The notes below the pieces were generated by a model, which saw only the letters and a program-made list of their open reading frames with translations, made no database searches and was not told where the DNA came from. Of a stretch of DNA of 64,000 bases, positions 38,228-50,595 are shown one piece after another. Where the stretch lies: assembly GCA_030549775.1 (NCBI GenBank), contig CM060181.1, positions 124,001 to 188,000 on the forward strand, written 5' to 3'. The position numbers and the translations under genes were made by a program. The number at the start of each line of letters is the position of its first letter. Positions within the stretch are counted from its first letter, which is position 1. The DNA comes from Tamarix chinensis (Eukaryota > Streptophyta > Magnoliopsida > Caryophyllales > Tamaricaceae).

Positions 38228-38904
38228 TGTAACACCCCCAAATTTACTACTGAAAAATTTCGTTTAAATCTAGAGGTTTAGCAGAAGCGAAAGAATTAAA
38301 ACCGTAAACTTGGGGGTATTACCGCCATACTTAGTACCAGACCGGTTCACTCATACCGTTCCGATACTAAGTGCTAAGGCTAAACTAAACAATCATTAAG
38401 TAAGAATCATCAAAACATAGGTACGTAGTTAACATAGGTCATTCACGAAAATACGAGTCAACAACAATTAGAATATCGTTTAGGAATACAACTTAAGAGT
38501 ACGGTTTCAAAACAAGAAGTGTAGTACAAAATATAGCTAAATAAAACAGATCCCAAGGGACCAATATCTGGATCGCCTACTCACTCAAGCCAAGCCTTCC
38601 ACCTCACAATTTGTAACTGATCAAACCTGCATAGGAGGTCTGCTCCCCACCATTGGTGAATCATCACAGGACCCATTCAATCAAGGTAGTATCAGTATGG
38701 GTCCAAACTAAGTAAGGGCGCTGGTGCGCTAAGGCCAAGCATACAATCATACCACATTGCACACATAGCACAATCATATAGATAACATGCGATAACCCGC
38801 AAGATAAGGTCTAAATACTTCTCTGGTGACTTATTCTTTATTCTCATTAATGATAATAAGTCCATTTCACACATTCTTCAATAATCCATGTGAGCACGGG
38901 AGCC

Positions 38905-39231
38905 CCACTATTATAGCCGGTGGACCAGAAATAAAAACACAGGGCAGGATGCCTCTAACCACTATTCTTACCGGTGGACCGGACTGGCCCCGCCTCACAT
39001 GGTGTTACACTGTAAGTACTTAGTATTTTTCCTGTGGTTTAACTTATTTACTTTGGGTTTATCGAGCCAAGGCCCCCACTATTATAGCCGGTGGATCGGA
39101 AATAAACACACAGGGCAGAACGCCTCTTACTACTATTATTTCTGCCTCTGACCACTATTATAGCCAGTGGATCGGAACGAAACGCACAGGGCAGAACACC
39201 TCTGACCACTATTCTAACCGGTGGACCGGAC
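38905..39231 (-). repeat. CCACTATTATAGCCGGTGG module array, best preserved
   Basis: Six modules: ATTATAGCCGGTGG-ACC, ATTCTTACCGGTGG, then a spacer, ATTATAGCCGGTGG-ATC, ATTATTTC..., ATTATAGCCAGTGG and ATTCTAACCGGTGG. Phrases such as AYACACAGGGCAGAACGCC lie between them. The modules form two blocks, each closed by a TAAGTACTTAGT-like spacer. Confidence 0.85.
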
Positions 39232-40520
39232 TGGGCTCGGATCAACAGTTTTTCGCTTTACGTTGTTAGTGTCTTATCCGTATCTTATTGAATCACAAAA
39301 CACCCCTTGACATGCATGCGGTTGATACTCTACTTCTTTCCCCTCCAAAGGGACTGTCCCATGTTTTGAGACTCGTACCTCTTCTCACCCAACATCCATC
39401 CCCCGTAGACTTAGGCATAGTGGCATATAGTAAGGCACAATCTCCAAGAATAAAGGTCATCCCAACACATATGATATCGGCTCCGCATGTCCTCATCCCT
39501 CTAGGGTTCCTCCTCGGAGACCCTCATTGGACCTATGTGGCCCAACTCCATCTTACTTACCCAAACGTTAATTTATTCTCTATCTCGCACCTCATTTATT
39601 TATTAGGAAATTCTCCAAATGTATTACTTTATCTTCCAAGTTCACGTGTGACTGACAAAACCCTAGTTGGCCACCTAAAACCCTAATTGACCACGCCAAC
39701 CCTAGTTGGCCGCACCAAACTCTAGCACTTTACTTCTTCAACAAGTAACCCCCCTCTTTCACCCCAAAATCTCTTCTCTCATTTAGAAACCCTCGTTCAT
39801 CCTTTATATAAGTGAGTTCTCACTCTTAACCCCATACTTCATCCCTCCTTGATCATTTTTACCTTTGTACCCTTCAAATTGGTCAATTTCTTCCAAAAAC
39901 CCTAATTGGAACCCTTTGACTCTCTTACACCGACCCACGTAAAATTTTGCACCCAAGTCTCCAATGGGTCCATAACCTTGACATTATTTTATTCACTTCC
40001 TAAATCAACTTTCCTCACGTAATATTCATTCCCATGCATAATTTAAACACTCCATGCAGACTCCCTAACACCCACTTACACCCAAAACCCTAATAAGGTC
40101 TCTTATGCACTAACTTACGTACTATTTTTCATACTAAGTATCCAATCATTCCAAAGCTCTTACTTACAACCCAAATCAACTTTTCACACGTAAGGATAAT
40201 GCCCATGCAAGGTATAGTCCCCCATGCAAACTTCCCAAACGTCACTTTTCCGTAGTTCTTTTATTATCATTTCCTACTATCAAAAACTCTAGCATGCATG
40301 TCCTAGAGGGCCATATCATGTCACATAATCAACATCAAATATCAACATAGAACATGTCATACTCGTATAATATAAGGCACACACATCATACCTCGTTATC
40401 CACGCTGCGCTACACAAAACAGATTATTCTAACACATGCATAATACACATCAGCACGGCATACTCATCATTCATCAACACATTACATCACACAAAGCACA
40501 AGGCCATAGCTTCGTCCTTA

Positions 40521-40522
40521 CC
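40521..40522 (-). other. Conserved splice-donor-like junction in the LTR
   Basis: On the minus strand CCTTAG/GTAAGG follows a conserved block containing CCTAAGGAGTTATAGGAG. The same block and donor occur at 46427/46428 and 18901/18900, and a CAG/GTAAGT at about 49331. Confidence 0.5.
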
Positions 40523-40817
40523 TAAGGCGACGCCGGGCTTGTAGCACACTCCTATAACTCCTTAGGGCTCGGATCGGGAAAAAATGCTAAGTATTAGTTT
40601 CCCTTATAAATACTATCAACCCTCATTCTAGTTTAGGATTAGGGTTCTTATCCTTAATAGGGGTGTTATACAAAACTAGGGTTTTTACTCTAAAATTAAT
40701 ATGCTAAGTATCACTAATCGATATATCATTACTTTTAATACTTATCGTTACACTTATATTATTAGACCCGTTAGTTCCATTCTTATAATACTAGTGTTCT
40801 CTAGTCATAGTAAAATA

Positions 40818-40820
40818 GTG

Positions 40821-40857
<37 letters not shown>

Positions 40858-41535
40858 GACTACTAATAGTGACACTTATGTTTCAAGTAATAGAACCCTA
40901 GCGTTTTTAAGATTAAGTCTAGTAATGGTGTTAGTGTTAAAATACTAATACAATGGTTGTAATATCAATACGTTAAAACATTCCTAGAGGTAGTAATGAT
41001 AAAAGTCATATTTTGAATAAATAGTATAAGGGCTCCCATATTTTGTCACCCTAATAGAAATAGAATAATGGTAATAGTAATACTAGTAACTACAATAATG
41101 ATAAAGGTGTTAGGTATAGTAAAACAATATTAACATAAGTACAATACTCACATAAGGTTGGATTAAGTAGTAATAACACTAATAGTGGTAATAACCATAA
41201 TGATAGTAATAATAATAATAATACCAACACTAATGGTTAAGTATGATGAAAGCTAGGGTTTTGGAGGGATGATGGCCTTATAAGAAAATAGCACATTTAT
41301 GATAGAGAAGTTAATAATGACAATAATAATAGTAATGAAAATAATAGTAATAATAATAATAATAATAACAAAAATAATAGTAATGTTAATAATAAATATA
41401 ATGACATTAACTCTAAGTTAAGTATAATAGGGGTTAGGGTTGGAAGGGGTGATAGTATGATAACATTAAGGATAATAATAGAAATGGTATTAATTAATAA
41501 TGATAATGATAATAATAATAATGATAATAAGTATA
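40818..41535. repeat. AAT/ATT trinucleotide tracts
   Basis: Interrupted AAT-type repeats: a clean run at about 40818-40857, then clusters at 41205-41222, 41330-41370 and 41500-41535. They occupy the position just after the leader of unit 38228-43235. Confidence 0.9.
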
Positions 41536-42211
41536 ATAATACTAATATTAGTTAAAAATTACTATAGGTGGCATAAAGAAAGGTTTTAGGGTTCAGGTGA
41601 GTGGAAGACCACCTGAGGACGGTGGTGGTCCGGCGGCGGCGCGTGGTGGCGACGGCGGCGGCGGTGGAGGAGGAGAAGAGAGGGAAAGATTAAGGTGGAG
41701 GTTAGATGGGAGGAGGAAAGGAGAAGTTTGAGGTGGGGGAAGAATCAGCAGGTGAAGGGGAGTGGAATGAGGGTGGCGGCGTGGCAAGGGGTGGCGGCAC
41801 ACGGTGGTTGGCGCGGCGGCCGGAGGAGGAAGAAGGTGGTGGAAGATGGTGGAGGTTGGTGGAGAAGGAAGCAGGGAATAAGGAGGGTATGGGAAGGTAG
41901 GTGAGGACCTGCTGGTTACTTTGGGAGGTGGAAGGAGGGTGGATCACGGCGGAGATGGCGGCTTCGGGCGGCGTAAGGGGCGGCGATGGCTGGAAGGAGG
42001 GTGCTCGGGGTGGCTATTTCACACTGCCAGGGCGGCACGTGTAGGGAAAATCGAGGGCTAAGGAGGGCTTGGTTAGGTGGAGGGTGGTGCAAGGTGGGGT
42101 TCTGGGCGGCGCTAGACCGGCGGCGGTCGACGCGTCTGATGGAGCGGCGGCGAGAGGGAGTAATCTAGGGTTTCGGGGTTCCAAATCCCGAATCCAGGTG
42201 ATAAATGGGGG

Positions 42212-42219
42212 TATTTATA
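42212..42219 (-). promoter_or_regulatory. TATA box of LTR unit 38228-43235
   Basis: The complement reads CCTATAAATACCCCCATTT, nearly identical to the site at 19895-19903. It is followed by AAACCCTAGATTAC and a leader rich in CGCCGCC. Confidence 0.65.
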
Positions 42220-43235
42220 GGCAGGGTGGTCAGGCAAGGCCAGGGGGAAGAAGACAAGGGGGTGCAAGCGCCAGGCTGGCCGGCCGGTGGTAGGTTAGGT
42301 CGGGGAAGGGGAGAGGAAAAGGGAAAGAGATGGGCACGCGGGAAGGGGATAGAGGGACTTGGTCGGGGTTGAAAAGAGAAAGAAAACAACAGGGAGAGGG
42401 GCATGGAAGGACAACAGACGGTGTAGAGGTGGACGGCGTGCGCAGGGGTGCAGGTCAGTGGCTGCGCAGGGGAAGAAGAAGGAAGGGGAAAGGAGGAAGA
42501 CTGGCGGTCCAGGGGAAAAAGAAAAGAAGGGGAAACCGGCCGGTTCAGCGGCGTTTATAAAGTTTTAAAATAAAACGCTACGTTTTAACGGTATGGGGGA
42601 CAGAGCGTTGCGTCGCGTTGCCTGTTTGGCAACGGCTACCTTTAGAGATCGGAACACAGCGTCTCAGCGGAAGGAGGGCCAAAACGCTGCGTTTGGATGC
42701 ACGGGGAGGCGTCGAATGACGCTGGGCCGCGGGAAGGGAAAAAGGCAGGGGAAGAGGCTGGGCAACTTGTACACGAGACGGGGGAGAAGAGGAGGATCTG
42801 GGCCGGTGGGCTGGCCCAGCCGGGGGGGAAGAAAGAAAGAAAAAAAAGAGGAGGGAGAAAAGGGAAGAAAAGGGAAAATAAGAAAAGAAATAGAATGGAA
42901 AATAAATAAAATAACTTATGGGGAAATTGGGGTATTTTTGGGTTATTATACATTTATATTTATATATATATTTATTTTCTTTAAAAATAATAATAATAAT
43001 AATAATAATTTAATTCCCTTTTTAGATTAATTTTGGCTATTTTGGGAAATTTTCCTCCACTTTCATTTGGATTAGTAAAATGTCCAAAATTTTCTAAATA
43101 ATTTATTTATCACTTTCTCTTTATTTTCCTCAATTGATTTCCTCTTTATCTAATAAAGTAACCTATTTTCTTAATTTTCTCTAATAAATCATTATTTTTC
43201 CAAGATTCCTAAATTAAAATTTTTGGGGTATTACA

Positions 43236-43419
43236 CCAGACATCCTTTTAAAGTAACCATGGAACCTCTGATGACTTTAAGTGTTTCATGATCCACCTTG
43301 ATTGAATACCCATCTTTATCTAAATTTCCTAAGAATATCATATTTATTTTCAACTCTAGGACATGCCTTACGTTGTGCAATACAAAATCCATCCCCCATG
43401 ATCGGTTCTAACAACTACT
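43236..43419 (-). pseudogene. Copia protease end and GAG-pre-integrase start
   Basis: On the minus strand, a stretch with MDFVLHNVRHVLELK, then LGNLDKDGYSIKV and KVIRGSMVTLKG matches the Copia 'VLxxVRHVPxLxxNLISLGxLDxxG...KGxLVVxKG' segment. Only 184 bp survives between two insertions. Confidence 0.9.
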
Positions 43420-44983
43420 TGACTAATAAGTGCATTTTATGCCTTATTTTTATGGTGTTAATCCCCATACTTTACATTACTTTTCATTTTCAAAATGACC
43501 ATTTGACCTCTTTTAAACTATAGATACTCTTTTTGGATATACCATGAAGAAAATAAGAAAATGGGAAAAAATAAAGTGCTTTTGAGAAGAAATATGATCA
43601 ACAATTGAATGAAAATGTATGGTTTAACAAGAAAAAGAATATATGCATGTGAAGAATCAAAATTTCGGCCATGATCTAATAAGAGTTTGGAAAAATGTCA
43701 AAGATCAAAGTTGTAGTTATTTTTGTCACATTTAAAATGCACTATGAATCACCTCATTCCAAGTTAAGATGAGATAAGTATGGTAAGAATACCAAAACCT
43801 ATAAGAGTGTGAAAAACTCATGAGGCTAAGATGAACACAACTATAATGTATTATTCAACATGATTGTGTTGAAATCTCCTTAACATTTAATATCTTCGGC
43901 CTAAATATTTTTCAAAATAAAATTCTATATTATGTTTAACATATATAATAATATAAAGGCCTCAAACCTCTTCCCCAACGTCTATAAATACATTATAAAC
44001 TCAAGAGCCCCATATATACACGCAATTAACCTACATCATAAAAATCACATATAGAGTTATCCATCTCCAACATACATCCGCCCCCATTATTCAATTCAAT
44101 CCTTTATCAAGATTCTATATTTGCTTCATAAATCTATCATCCATTATGAAATACCCCAAAATCCTAATTTAGGAAATTATGGCAAATTAAGGGTTTATTA
44201 GGGAAATTAATTAAATAAATTATTTTATTAATATAAGAGAAAATTAATTAAGGCAAATCAAGAAGAAAATAATAAATAATTTAATTAGAAAAATTTTGAG
44301 TGTTTTGATAATTAAAATGGAATTTAGGAAAAATCTTTCAAAAACCCTAAATTAACCTAAAAAGAGAATTTAATTATTATTTTAATATTAATATTTTCAA
44401 ATATCCTAAAATACCAAAATATTTTAAATGCCCCAACTCACCTATTTTTCTCTTATATCTTTTTTCCCTTTTCTTTTCCTCTCTCTCTCCTTTTTCTTCC
44501 TTCCTCCTTTTCTCTTTTTCTTTCTTCCCCTCCCCTTCCTTGGCCTAGGCCAACCTAGCCTACAACCCAATCTTTCTTTTTTTTCCCTCCCTATCTCGTG
44601 TGGCCAGGCCCGCATCTCCTTTCTTTTTCCCAGTCGGCTGGTTCACCCCTCTTTCTTTCTTTTCTTTCTCCCTGGACTGCCTGGTCCAACATTCTTCTTC
44701 TTCCTCCCCGATGCGCGCCTGCAACTCCCCTGACCCACGGCTTGATTTCTACCACCAACCACGCCAACCGACCAGCCATCCCTCCCCTCTCTTCCCTGCT
44801 GAATTACCTATCTTTTCAACCTGACAACCTGCCCCTCTCCTCTTGTGTGCCTATTCCTTCTCCCCAACCTAATCATAACCTACAATGGTAGACCTGCGCT
44901 GGCCTACCATTGCCAGCCGGTGTGCCTATACTACTTGCCCCTATTTTCTCACTTCCCTCTTTCATTCTCCCCTCCATTTGATC

Positions 44984-44996
44984 TATATATATATAC
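44984..44996 (+). promoter_or_regulatory. TATA-like box of LTR unit 44147-53023
   Basis: CTATATATATATACCCC takes the place of the CTATAAATACCCC found in two related units, after a pyrimidine-rich stretch and ahead of the GC-rich leader. Confidence 0.5.
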
Positions 44997-45668
44997 CCCT
45001 TAAGTAGCCAAAGTCATATTTTCTTTCGCGACCCAGAAAATCCCGACCCTTGTGCCACCGCCTGATTAGACGTCCTCGTCGTCGTCGTCGCCGTCGCCCA
45101 GCATCGCCGCTTGAGCCACCCACAAAACCACTCCCTGCATCACCCTCTACCAAACTACGCCACCCTCAGCCCTCGATTTGCCTTGCACGAGCCACCTTGG
45201 CCGTGCAAAGTACCCTTCCCAAGTAGCCACACTTCCACCCCCCGCTGCCCTTCACACCACTGTTCGCCACCACTCCCACTGCAACTACCACTTCTTACAC
45301 CTCCCAAAATCCCCTACAGACCTTCCTCTACCTTCCCCTACCCTCCTTTCCCCTTCTTCCATCTCCTCCTCCCTTCCTCCCTTTCCACCACCTTCGGCCA
45401 CCATAGCGCCGCCGACTTTGGTCATGCCACCACCTCCATTCCAACCCTCTCAACTTGGGTAACCTCAACCACCCCAACTTCCACCCTCACTCCCCCTCTC
45501 ACATTCACAACACTCAACTAATTCCCCCTTTTTCCTCTTTCCCCGCCGTAACCGCCACTGCAGTGCGCCGCCGGCGGTGTTGTCGGTCACCACCATCCCT
45601 AGGTGGTACCCTAAACCCTCTCAATCCTTAAACCTTAATTATGCAAGCCTTATTCATTTTAATTATAT

Positions 45669-45824
45669 TATTATTATTATTATTATTGATCCTAGATTTA
45701 GCATGATATCGTTTTGTTGATATAAAAGAAGGATACTCAAACCTTAATAATAATATTATTATTATCATTATTTGAATATTGCTAATATTATTCCTAATGC
45801 CCTTATCATTATCATTTTTACTAT

Positions 45825-45856
<32 letters not shown>

Positions 45857-45914
45857 CACTATTATTATTATGGTAAAAATATTCAAACCCTTATATTATC
45901 ATTATTTCAAATAC

Positions 45915-45960
<46 letters not shown>

Positions 45961-46185
45961 TTCCTTAGTGATATTAGTATTTTGTTAGTATTACTATTAT
46001 TATTATTATTATTTTTATCCCTAACCTTATTATTAGCCTTAGCCTTAAAAATACCAGGGTTTCTATTACTAGGAGTATTATTATTACTATTATTATTAAT
46101 ATCGCTATTTTTGCTATAACTAGTGTTATTACTATTATTAGAAGAAATAAAGTTATTAGATTTAATATTATAAATATTGCTATAA
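45669..46185. repeat. (TTA)n trinucleotide tracts
   Basis: TTA-type runs at 45669-45690, 45828-45860, 45915-45960 and 45990-46012, separated by imperfect ATTATTATC and TTAGTATTACT sequence. Same position relative to the leader as in units 16704-20726 and 38228-43235. Confidence 0.92.
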
Positions 46186-46365
46186 ATGTTAACAAAAACC
46201 TATTTTGGCTAATAAAAATCTAGTAGATTAACTTGAGGATAAAATTTCTATTTTTCACTTATAAAGTTTCTTTTAATAATAGTAACCCTAATCTTAGAAT
46301 AAAATAGGAAATAATAGTATTTTTGGTAGGAGAAAAACTAATCCTTATTTTTTTCCTTATTATAG

Positions 46366-46427
46366 GTGAAACCATTCAAAACCCAAAGGAGGCGTAGGAG
46401 CATGCTCCAAGATCGGTGACATGCTAG
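46366..46427 (+). other. Exon-like conserved block in the LTR
   Basis: A 62-bp block bounded by CTTATTATAG/G on the left and CTAG/GTAAGG on the right. It contains AAGGAGGCGTAGGAGCATGC, found almost unchanged in unit 16704-20726 (complement of about 18915-18945) and more diverged in 38228-43235. Confidence 0.5.
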
Positions 46428-48369
46428 GTAAGGTTGTAGCTAAGGCCTTATGTGTGCTATGTGTCTTATATGATTTGGATGCCATGTATAAGGACATGTT
46501 GTGTATCTTGTGCTACTATTATAACTATTTATATGTAGCGTAGCTTGGAGTTGAGGTATGCTCATGTGCTTTCTTATGGTATGGGTTTAATATGTATATG
46601 CGGTGAAATGTGATGTGATGTGATGTGGCCCTTTAGGATATGCATGAAAGGATATTTAATGTGGTATTGTGGGATGGAACGATGAAAAAGAAAAATGGGA
46701 AAGTAAGATGACCAAGGGGAAGTAAGTTGGCTAATGTAGGCGGGGTTGACCTAAATACTCCATGATCCATGAGTGGATGAATAAAATGGGACTTTAAATA
46801 AAATAAAAGAATGGGTGAACTTTGTCGGATAGAATCTAAGGTTTCCATGGAAGAATCTAGGGTTTGCATAGGAATTTTAAGGTTTTGCATGAAAACTTTG
46901 AGGGTTTGTATGGGATGGTTAGAGTTCGCATGGGGGTGAACTTTAAGTATGAAAAGTTTCCTTGGGTGTGAGGAAGGTTGTAATACCCCGTATTTTTGAA
47001 ATCCAAATTTATTAAGCTAAATGATTTTATTAGCATAATTTGATGTAAAAATTTAATTATTTTAATTTTGATTCGTTTTATGGATTTATCGACGATTTCG
47101 AATTCATATTTGAATTTAATTAATCGTTGTTGTTGCGAACCATTCTAGATAAATTCGTTAACGACAATGATTTTATTATATTCTTATGAGTTCGAGTCTC
47201 GGTTAAAAATATATATTCCCGTTCTTTCTCGTATTTTGATTTTTAATAATTTAATTTCGTTTTTGATTATAACTTCGTCGTGTGATTACGGCTTTGTTTT
47301 GGAGTTATATTTCGTTAAAGAAATATATTATTTAAGTTATAGAATTTCTGTTTAAATAGTTAAATTTATTTTAATGATTTTATCCGTAGAAAATATTTCC
47401 AACTCTAAATTTATTCGTTTTCAAAAATCGTTAATATTTTTGGGAAGTTTTAAATTTAAAAGATTTATTTAAGAATTTCTTTCCGAAATTAATTTTCTTC
47501 TGTTTTACGCTTTTTGATTTACGGAAAATTGATTTCAGAAATTATTTAAATTAGTCTCGGTTATTGGAATTTGATTTAAATATTTTATTATATGCTTTTA
47601 AATAATTTTTCGAGGCATTATAATATATTTTCGTAAATAATGCAAATTTTTATGTTCGTTGGTAAATTCTTCCTAAAATGTTTCCGAAATTCTTTATATA
47701 GCTTTTTAATAATTTTAAGCCTTCGGATCCGTTCGAAATAAATTTTCGTTAAAAAAATTTTAGATAAAATATTCCAATAATATTTTGATATTTTTAGTAT
47801 TTTATTTTATGTGTATTTGTTAAAATAAAAAAAAGGAAAAAAAAGAACCCCGCGCCCTGACGCCCCTCTCTTCCTTTTCCTTTTTCCCTGCTTCTCTTTC
47901 CCGTCAGTCCCCTCTCCCGATTTTCCCCTGTTTGCAGCCCCACAACCCTAACCCTAGCTGACCTCCCTTGCCTCTCTCCTTCTCCCCAGCCCCTCCATCC
48001 TCCTTCGCCGACCACGATCGACCACCGCTGGCAACACTATGCAACAGCCGGCAGCAGCGGCCGAACTAGCAGCAGCAGCGGTGGCAGCAACGCGCAGGTC
48101 GTGCCGCCACCGTCGGTCACCGTCGATGCCTGCTAACCACCGGCGAGCCACTCCCAGCCTTCTATGAAGCTTCCCCGGCCTTCCTTTGTCCCGATTTGTC
48201 GTTTTTTCGTTTGGTATAATTTTCTGAAAACCCTAATATATATTTGATTAATTGAGTATGATTTAGCTTGTGATAAGCTAAATTAGTTGTTTGATTATCT
48301 ATATATGTGCTGTAAGATAGATTTGGATGGGTTAATTATATGGTTATGTTGAGATTTTGGAAAATTTGG

Positions 48370-49030
48370 ATTTTTGGCCGACTTATGCCCAAATTTTTCG
48401 GATTTGTCCGATTTGGCGATTTCGGGTAAATTGATTATACAATATGTTTTAAAATGTATCTAATTTCATGTTGGAACTGTCAATTTGAGAAATTTATGCA
48501 GGTTTTATCGAAATTTGATTCCTAGATCAAATTTTGGGTGTAGTGAAATTGGGTCGTATAATTGAGCCGTCCCGCTCAATTGATTTTATAATATCGTTCA
48601 AAATGTATTTAATTTTATATTGGAAGAGTTGATTTGGGAAAATTGTGCGTAATTGATCGGAATTGGATTTTTAGGTCAAAACTCCCGCGGGTTTAAATTG
48701 GATTGTGTAATCGGGTTATTTTATTTAATTGGCTATATAAACTACATTAGAATATGTTTAATTACATTTTCAAACCGTCAATTTATATGTTTTGGTAAGA
48801 GTTGATCGGATTTGCGTTCCGGGCTCAAAAACCCTAATTGTGCTAAATTGGATATTTCTATTATCGGTTTTGAGCAATTGATTATTTGATATGTTATAAA
48901 ATGTGTTTAATTGCATTTCTAAACATTCAATTTGATTAAACTTATAGAATTTTACCGACTCGTATTTTCGGGCCCAAAACCCTAGATTTTAAGTGAGATT
49001 ATGAAATTGGTTATTTGTATAGTTGTTTCG
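48370..49030. repeat. Degenerate tandem repeat, about 120-125 bp
   Basis: The motif 'GATTATATAATATGTTATAAAATGTRTTTAATT' recurs in variants at about 48433, 48580, 48720 and 48885. Each is followed by AATTTG/GGAA-type text and a GG(T/C)CAAAA(C/A)CC phrase, giving four units across 650 bp of unit 46979-51488. Confidence 0.6.
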
Positions 49031-50307
49031 CTAAAATTAAATTTATAAAAGTAGTTGAAATGTCCCAAGTGATATTTATATTCATCCGTTTTGATTTAGT
49101 TTTAACCTTAAATCTTAATAAAGCTATGCTTTTAAGTTCCAAGTTTTGGACACTTTTTCTAAGAAAGATCATTGTGTTGTTTGTGTTTATTTAATTAGAA
49201 TATGTGAATTATTGATTGATAGAATAATTTATAATTTAGTTTTCGATTTCTATCGGATCTAGGAAAGCTTTCTCGTGGATCCACGAGCTAGTGATCTCTC
49301 CCTCTTATCTCGCTTAGTTAGCTTCGGATCCAGGTAAGTTCTCTACTTACCTCTACTTATGGGTATTTCGTAAGGATGTGGCTAAGGTCCCTACGTGTTA
49401 TGTGACTTGCATGCCTTGGATGTTTTGTATATATACCATGTCCGGTTGTGTATCACATGGTTGTCCTTAATGTGTTTTATGCGTAGCGCAACTTGGAGTT
49501 AAGGTATGTGGTATGTGTTTTTCTTACGACATGAATGTGATATCCATATGTGGTGATTATGATGTGTTGTGATATGATGTAACCCTCTAGGACATGCATG
49601 CTAGGGTGATTATTATTATGACATGGAGATAAAAGGGAAAAAAGAAATAATTGGGAAGTGAGTTGCTAAAAGGGAGTATAAGGGACCCGATTAGGGTTTT
49701 GGGAAGAATTAGTAATCTGAAAAAGGCGAAAGTAAAAATGATTAACGGTGAGTGAGGGTTGTGTTGAGAGTGAGAGTTTATGTTATAAGGAATGATTATG
49801 GATGTTTTGGGAGAGAAGAAATATTGGGTTAAAAGGAGATGTTACTTGTGGGAGAAGAAAGGTGTCAGGGTTGGAGTGGCTAACTAGGGTTTTTCAATCA
49901 CCTACGAAATCCATGAGTAAAGTGATATGATTTGGGATGGAACCTAAATGAGATGAGGTGTATGACGATAAATGAATTAATAGTAGCGAAGTAAGAGGAA
50001 GTTGGGTCATAGGTTTAATTAGGGTTTCAAGGGAAACCTTAGAGGCTAATAGCGGGTGGAGTTTGATATCACGAGGTGTTGGGCCTTAACCCACACCCTT
50101 AGGAGTTGGCTTTCATTATGTGTAAGTGTAAAGGGGAATGGATACCGAGGTGTGATAAAGGGCGCAAGAGTCCCAAGATATGGGACGGGCCCTCCTGCGA
50201 GGATAAATGTGGATATAGTTAGCCATGCATGTCAAGGGTGGATACTTTCAAATAAGATATGTTAAGACACTAATCACTTAAAGAGGAAGATGTTGAGCCA
50301 CACCCAG

Positions 50308-50595
50308 ACCGATCCAACGGCGAATAATAGTGGCTAGGGCCGGGGTGCCCTACATGACCGGTCCACCGGCTATAATAGTGGCTAGAGTCGGGGTACCCTA
50401 CATGACCGATCCACCAGCTATAATAGTGGGGAATTTCGTGCTCAACAAACCTAACGTAATAACGATAAGACATTGGAAAGATACGAAGTAGTTATAGTGA
50501 AACATCATGTGAGTCGGGGCCAGACTGGTCCACTGGCGAATAATAGTGGCAGGGTATGTTACCCTCATGACCGTTCCACCGGCTATAATAGTGGG
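50308..50595 (+). repeat. Module array, plus orientation
   Basis: Five copies of ACCG(A/G)TCCACCGGCTATAATAGTGG (the reverse complement of the minus-strand modules), including two shortened to CGGCGAATAATAGTGG. A spacer with AAGACATTGG and ATAGTGAAACATCATG separates two blocks. Confidence 0.85.

Larger units (their letters stand above)
38228..43235 (-). mobile_element. 5.0-kb solo-LTR-like unit, minus strand, perfect CCAGA duplication
   Basis: Starts TGTAACACCCCC and ends GGGGTATTACA. It is flanked by CCAGA (38223-38227) and CCAGA (43236-43240). On the minus strand: AT-rich start, pyrimidine-rich U3 (42.9-42.3 kb), TATA box (42212-42219), very CpG-rich leader (42.2-41.6 kb), ATT tract (41.5-40.8 kb), donor-like CCTTAG/GTAAGG at 40521, modules, 3' hairpin. 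CpG dinucleotides remain abundant compared with the older copies, suggesting recent insertion. The Arg-, Gly- and Pro-rich open frames inside are shadows of GC-rich repeats. It splits the GAG-pre-integrase motif of the Copia host. Confidence 0.88.

Noticed and set aside
38905..39231. CRISPR-like array of short palindromic repeats
   Set aside because: Units are few, diverged and unevenly spaced, lie inside a plant LTR, and recur in five copies in either orientation with the LTR; there are no cas genes.
41593..42953. Many Arg-, Gly- and Pro-rich open frames on both strands
   Set aside because: Overlapping frames in a GC-rich, purine/pyrimidine-biased LTR leader and U3; none has a domain, and similar frames occur at 19.7-20.5, 44.4-45.5 and 57.7-58.35 kb in related units.
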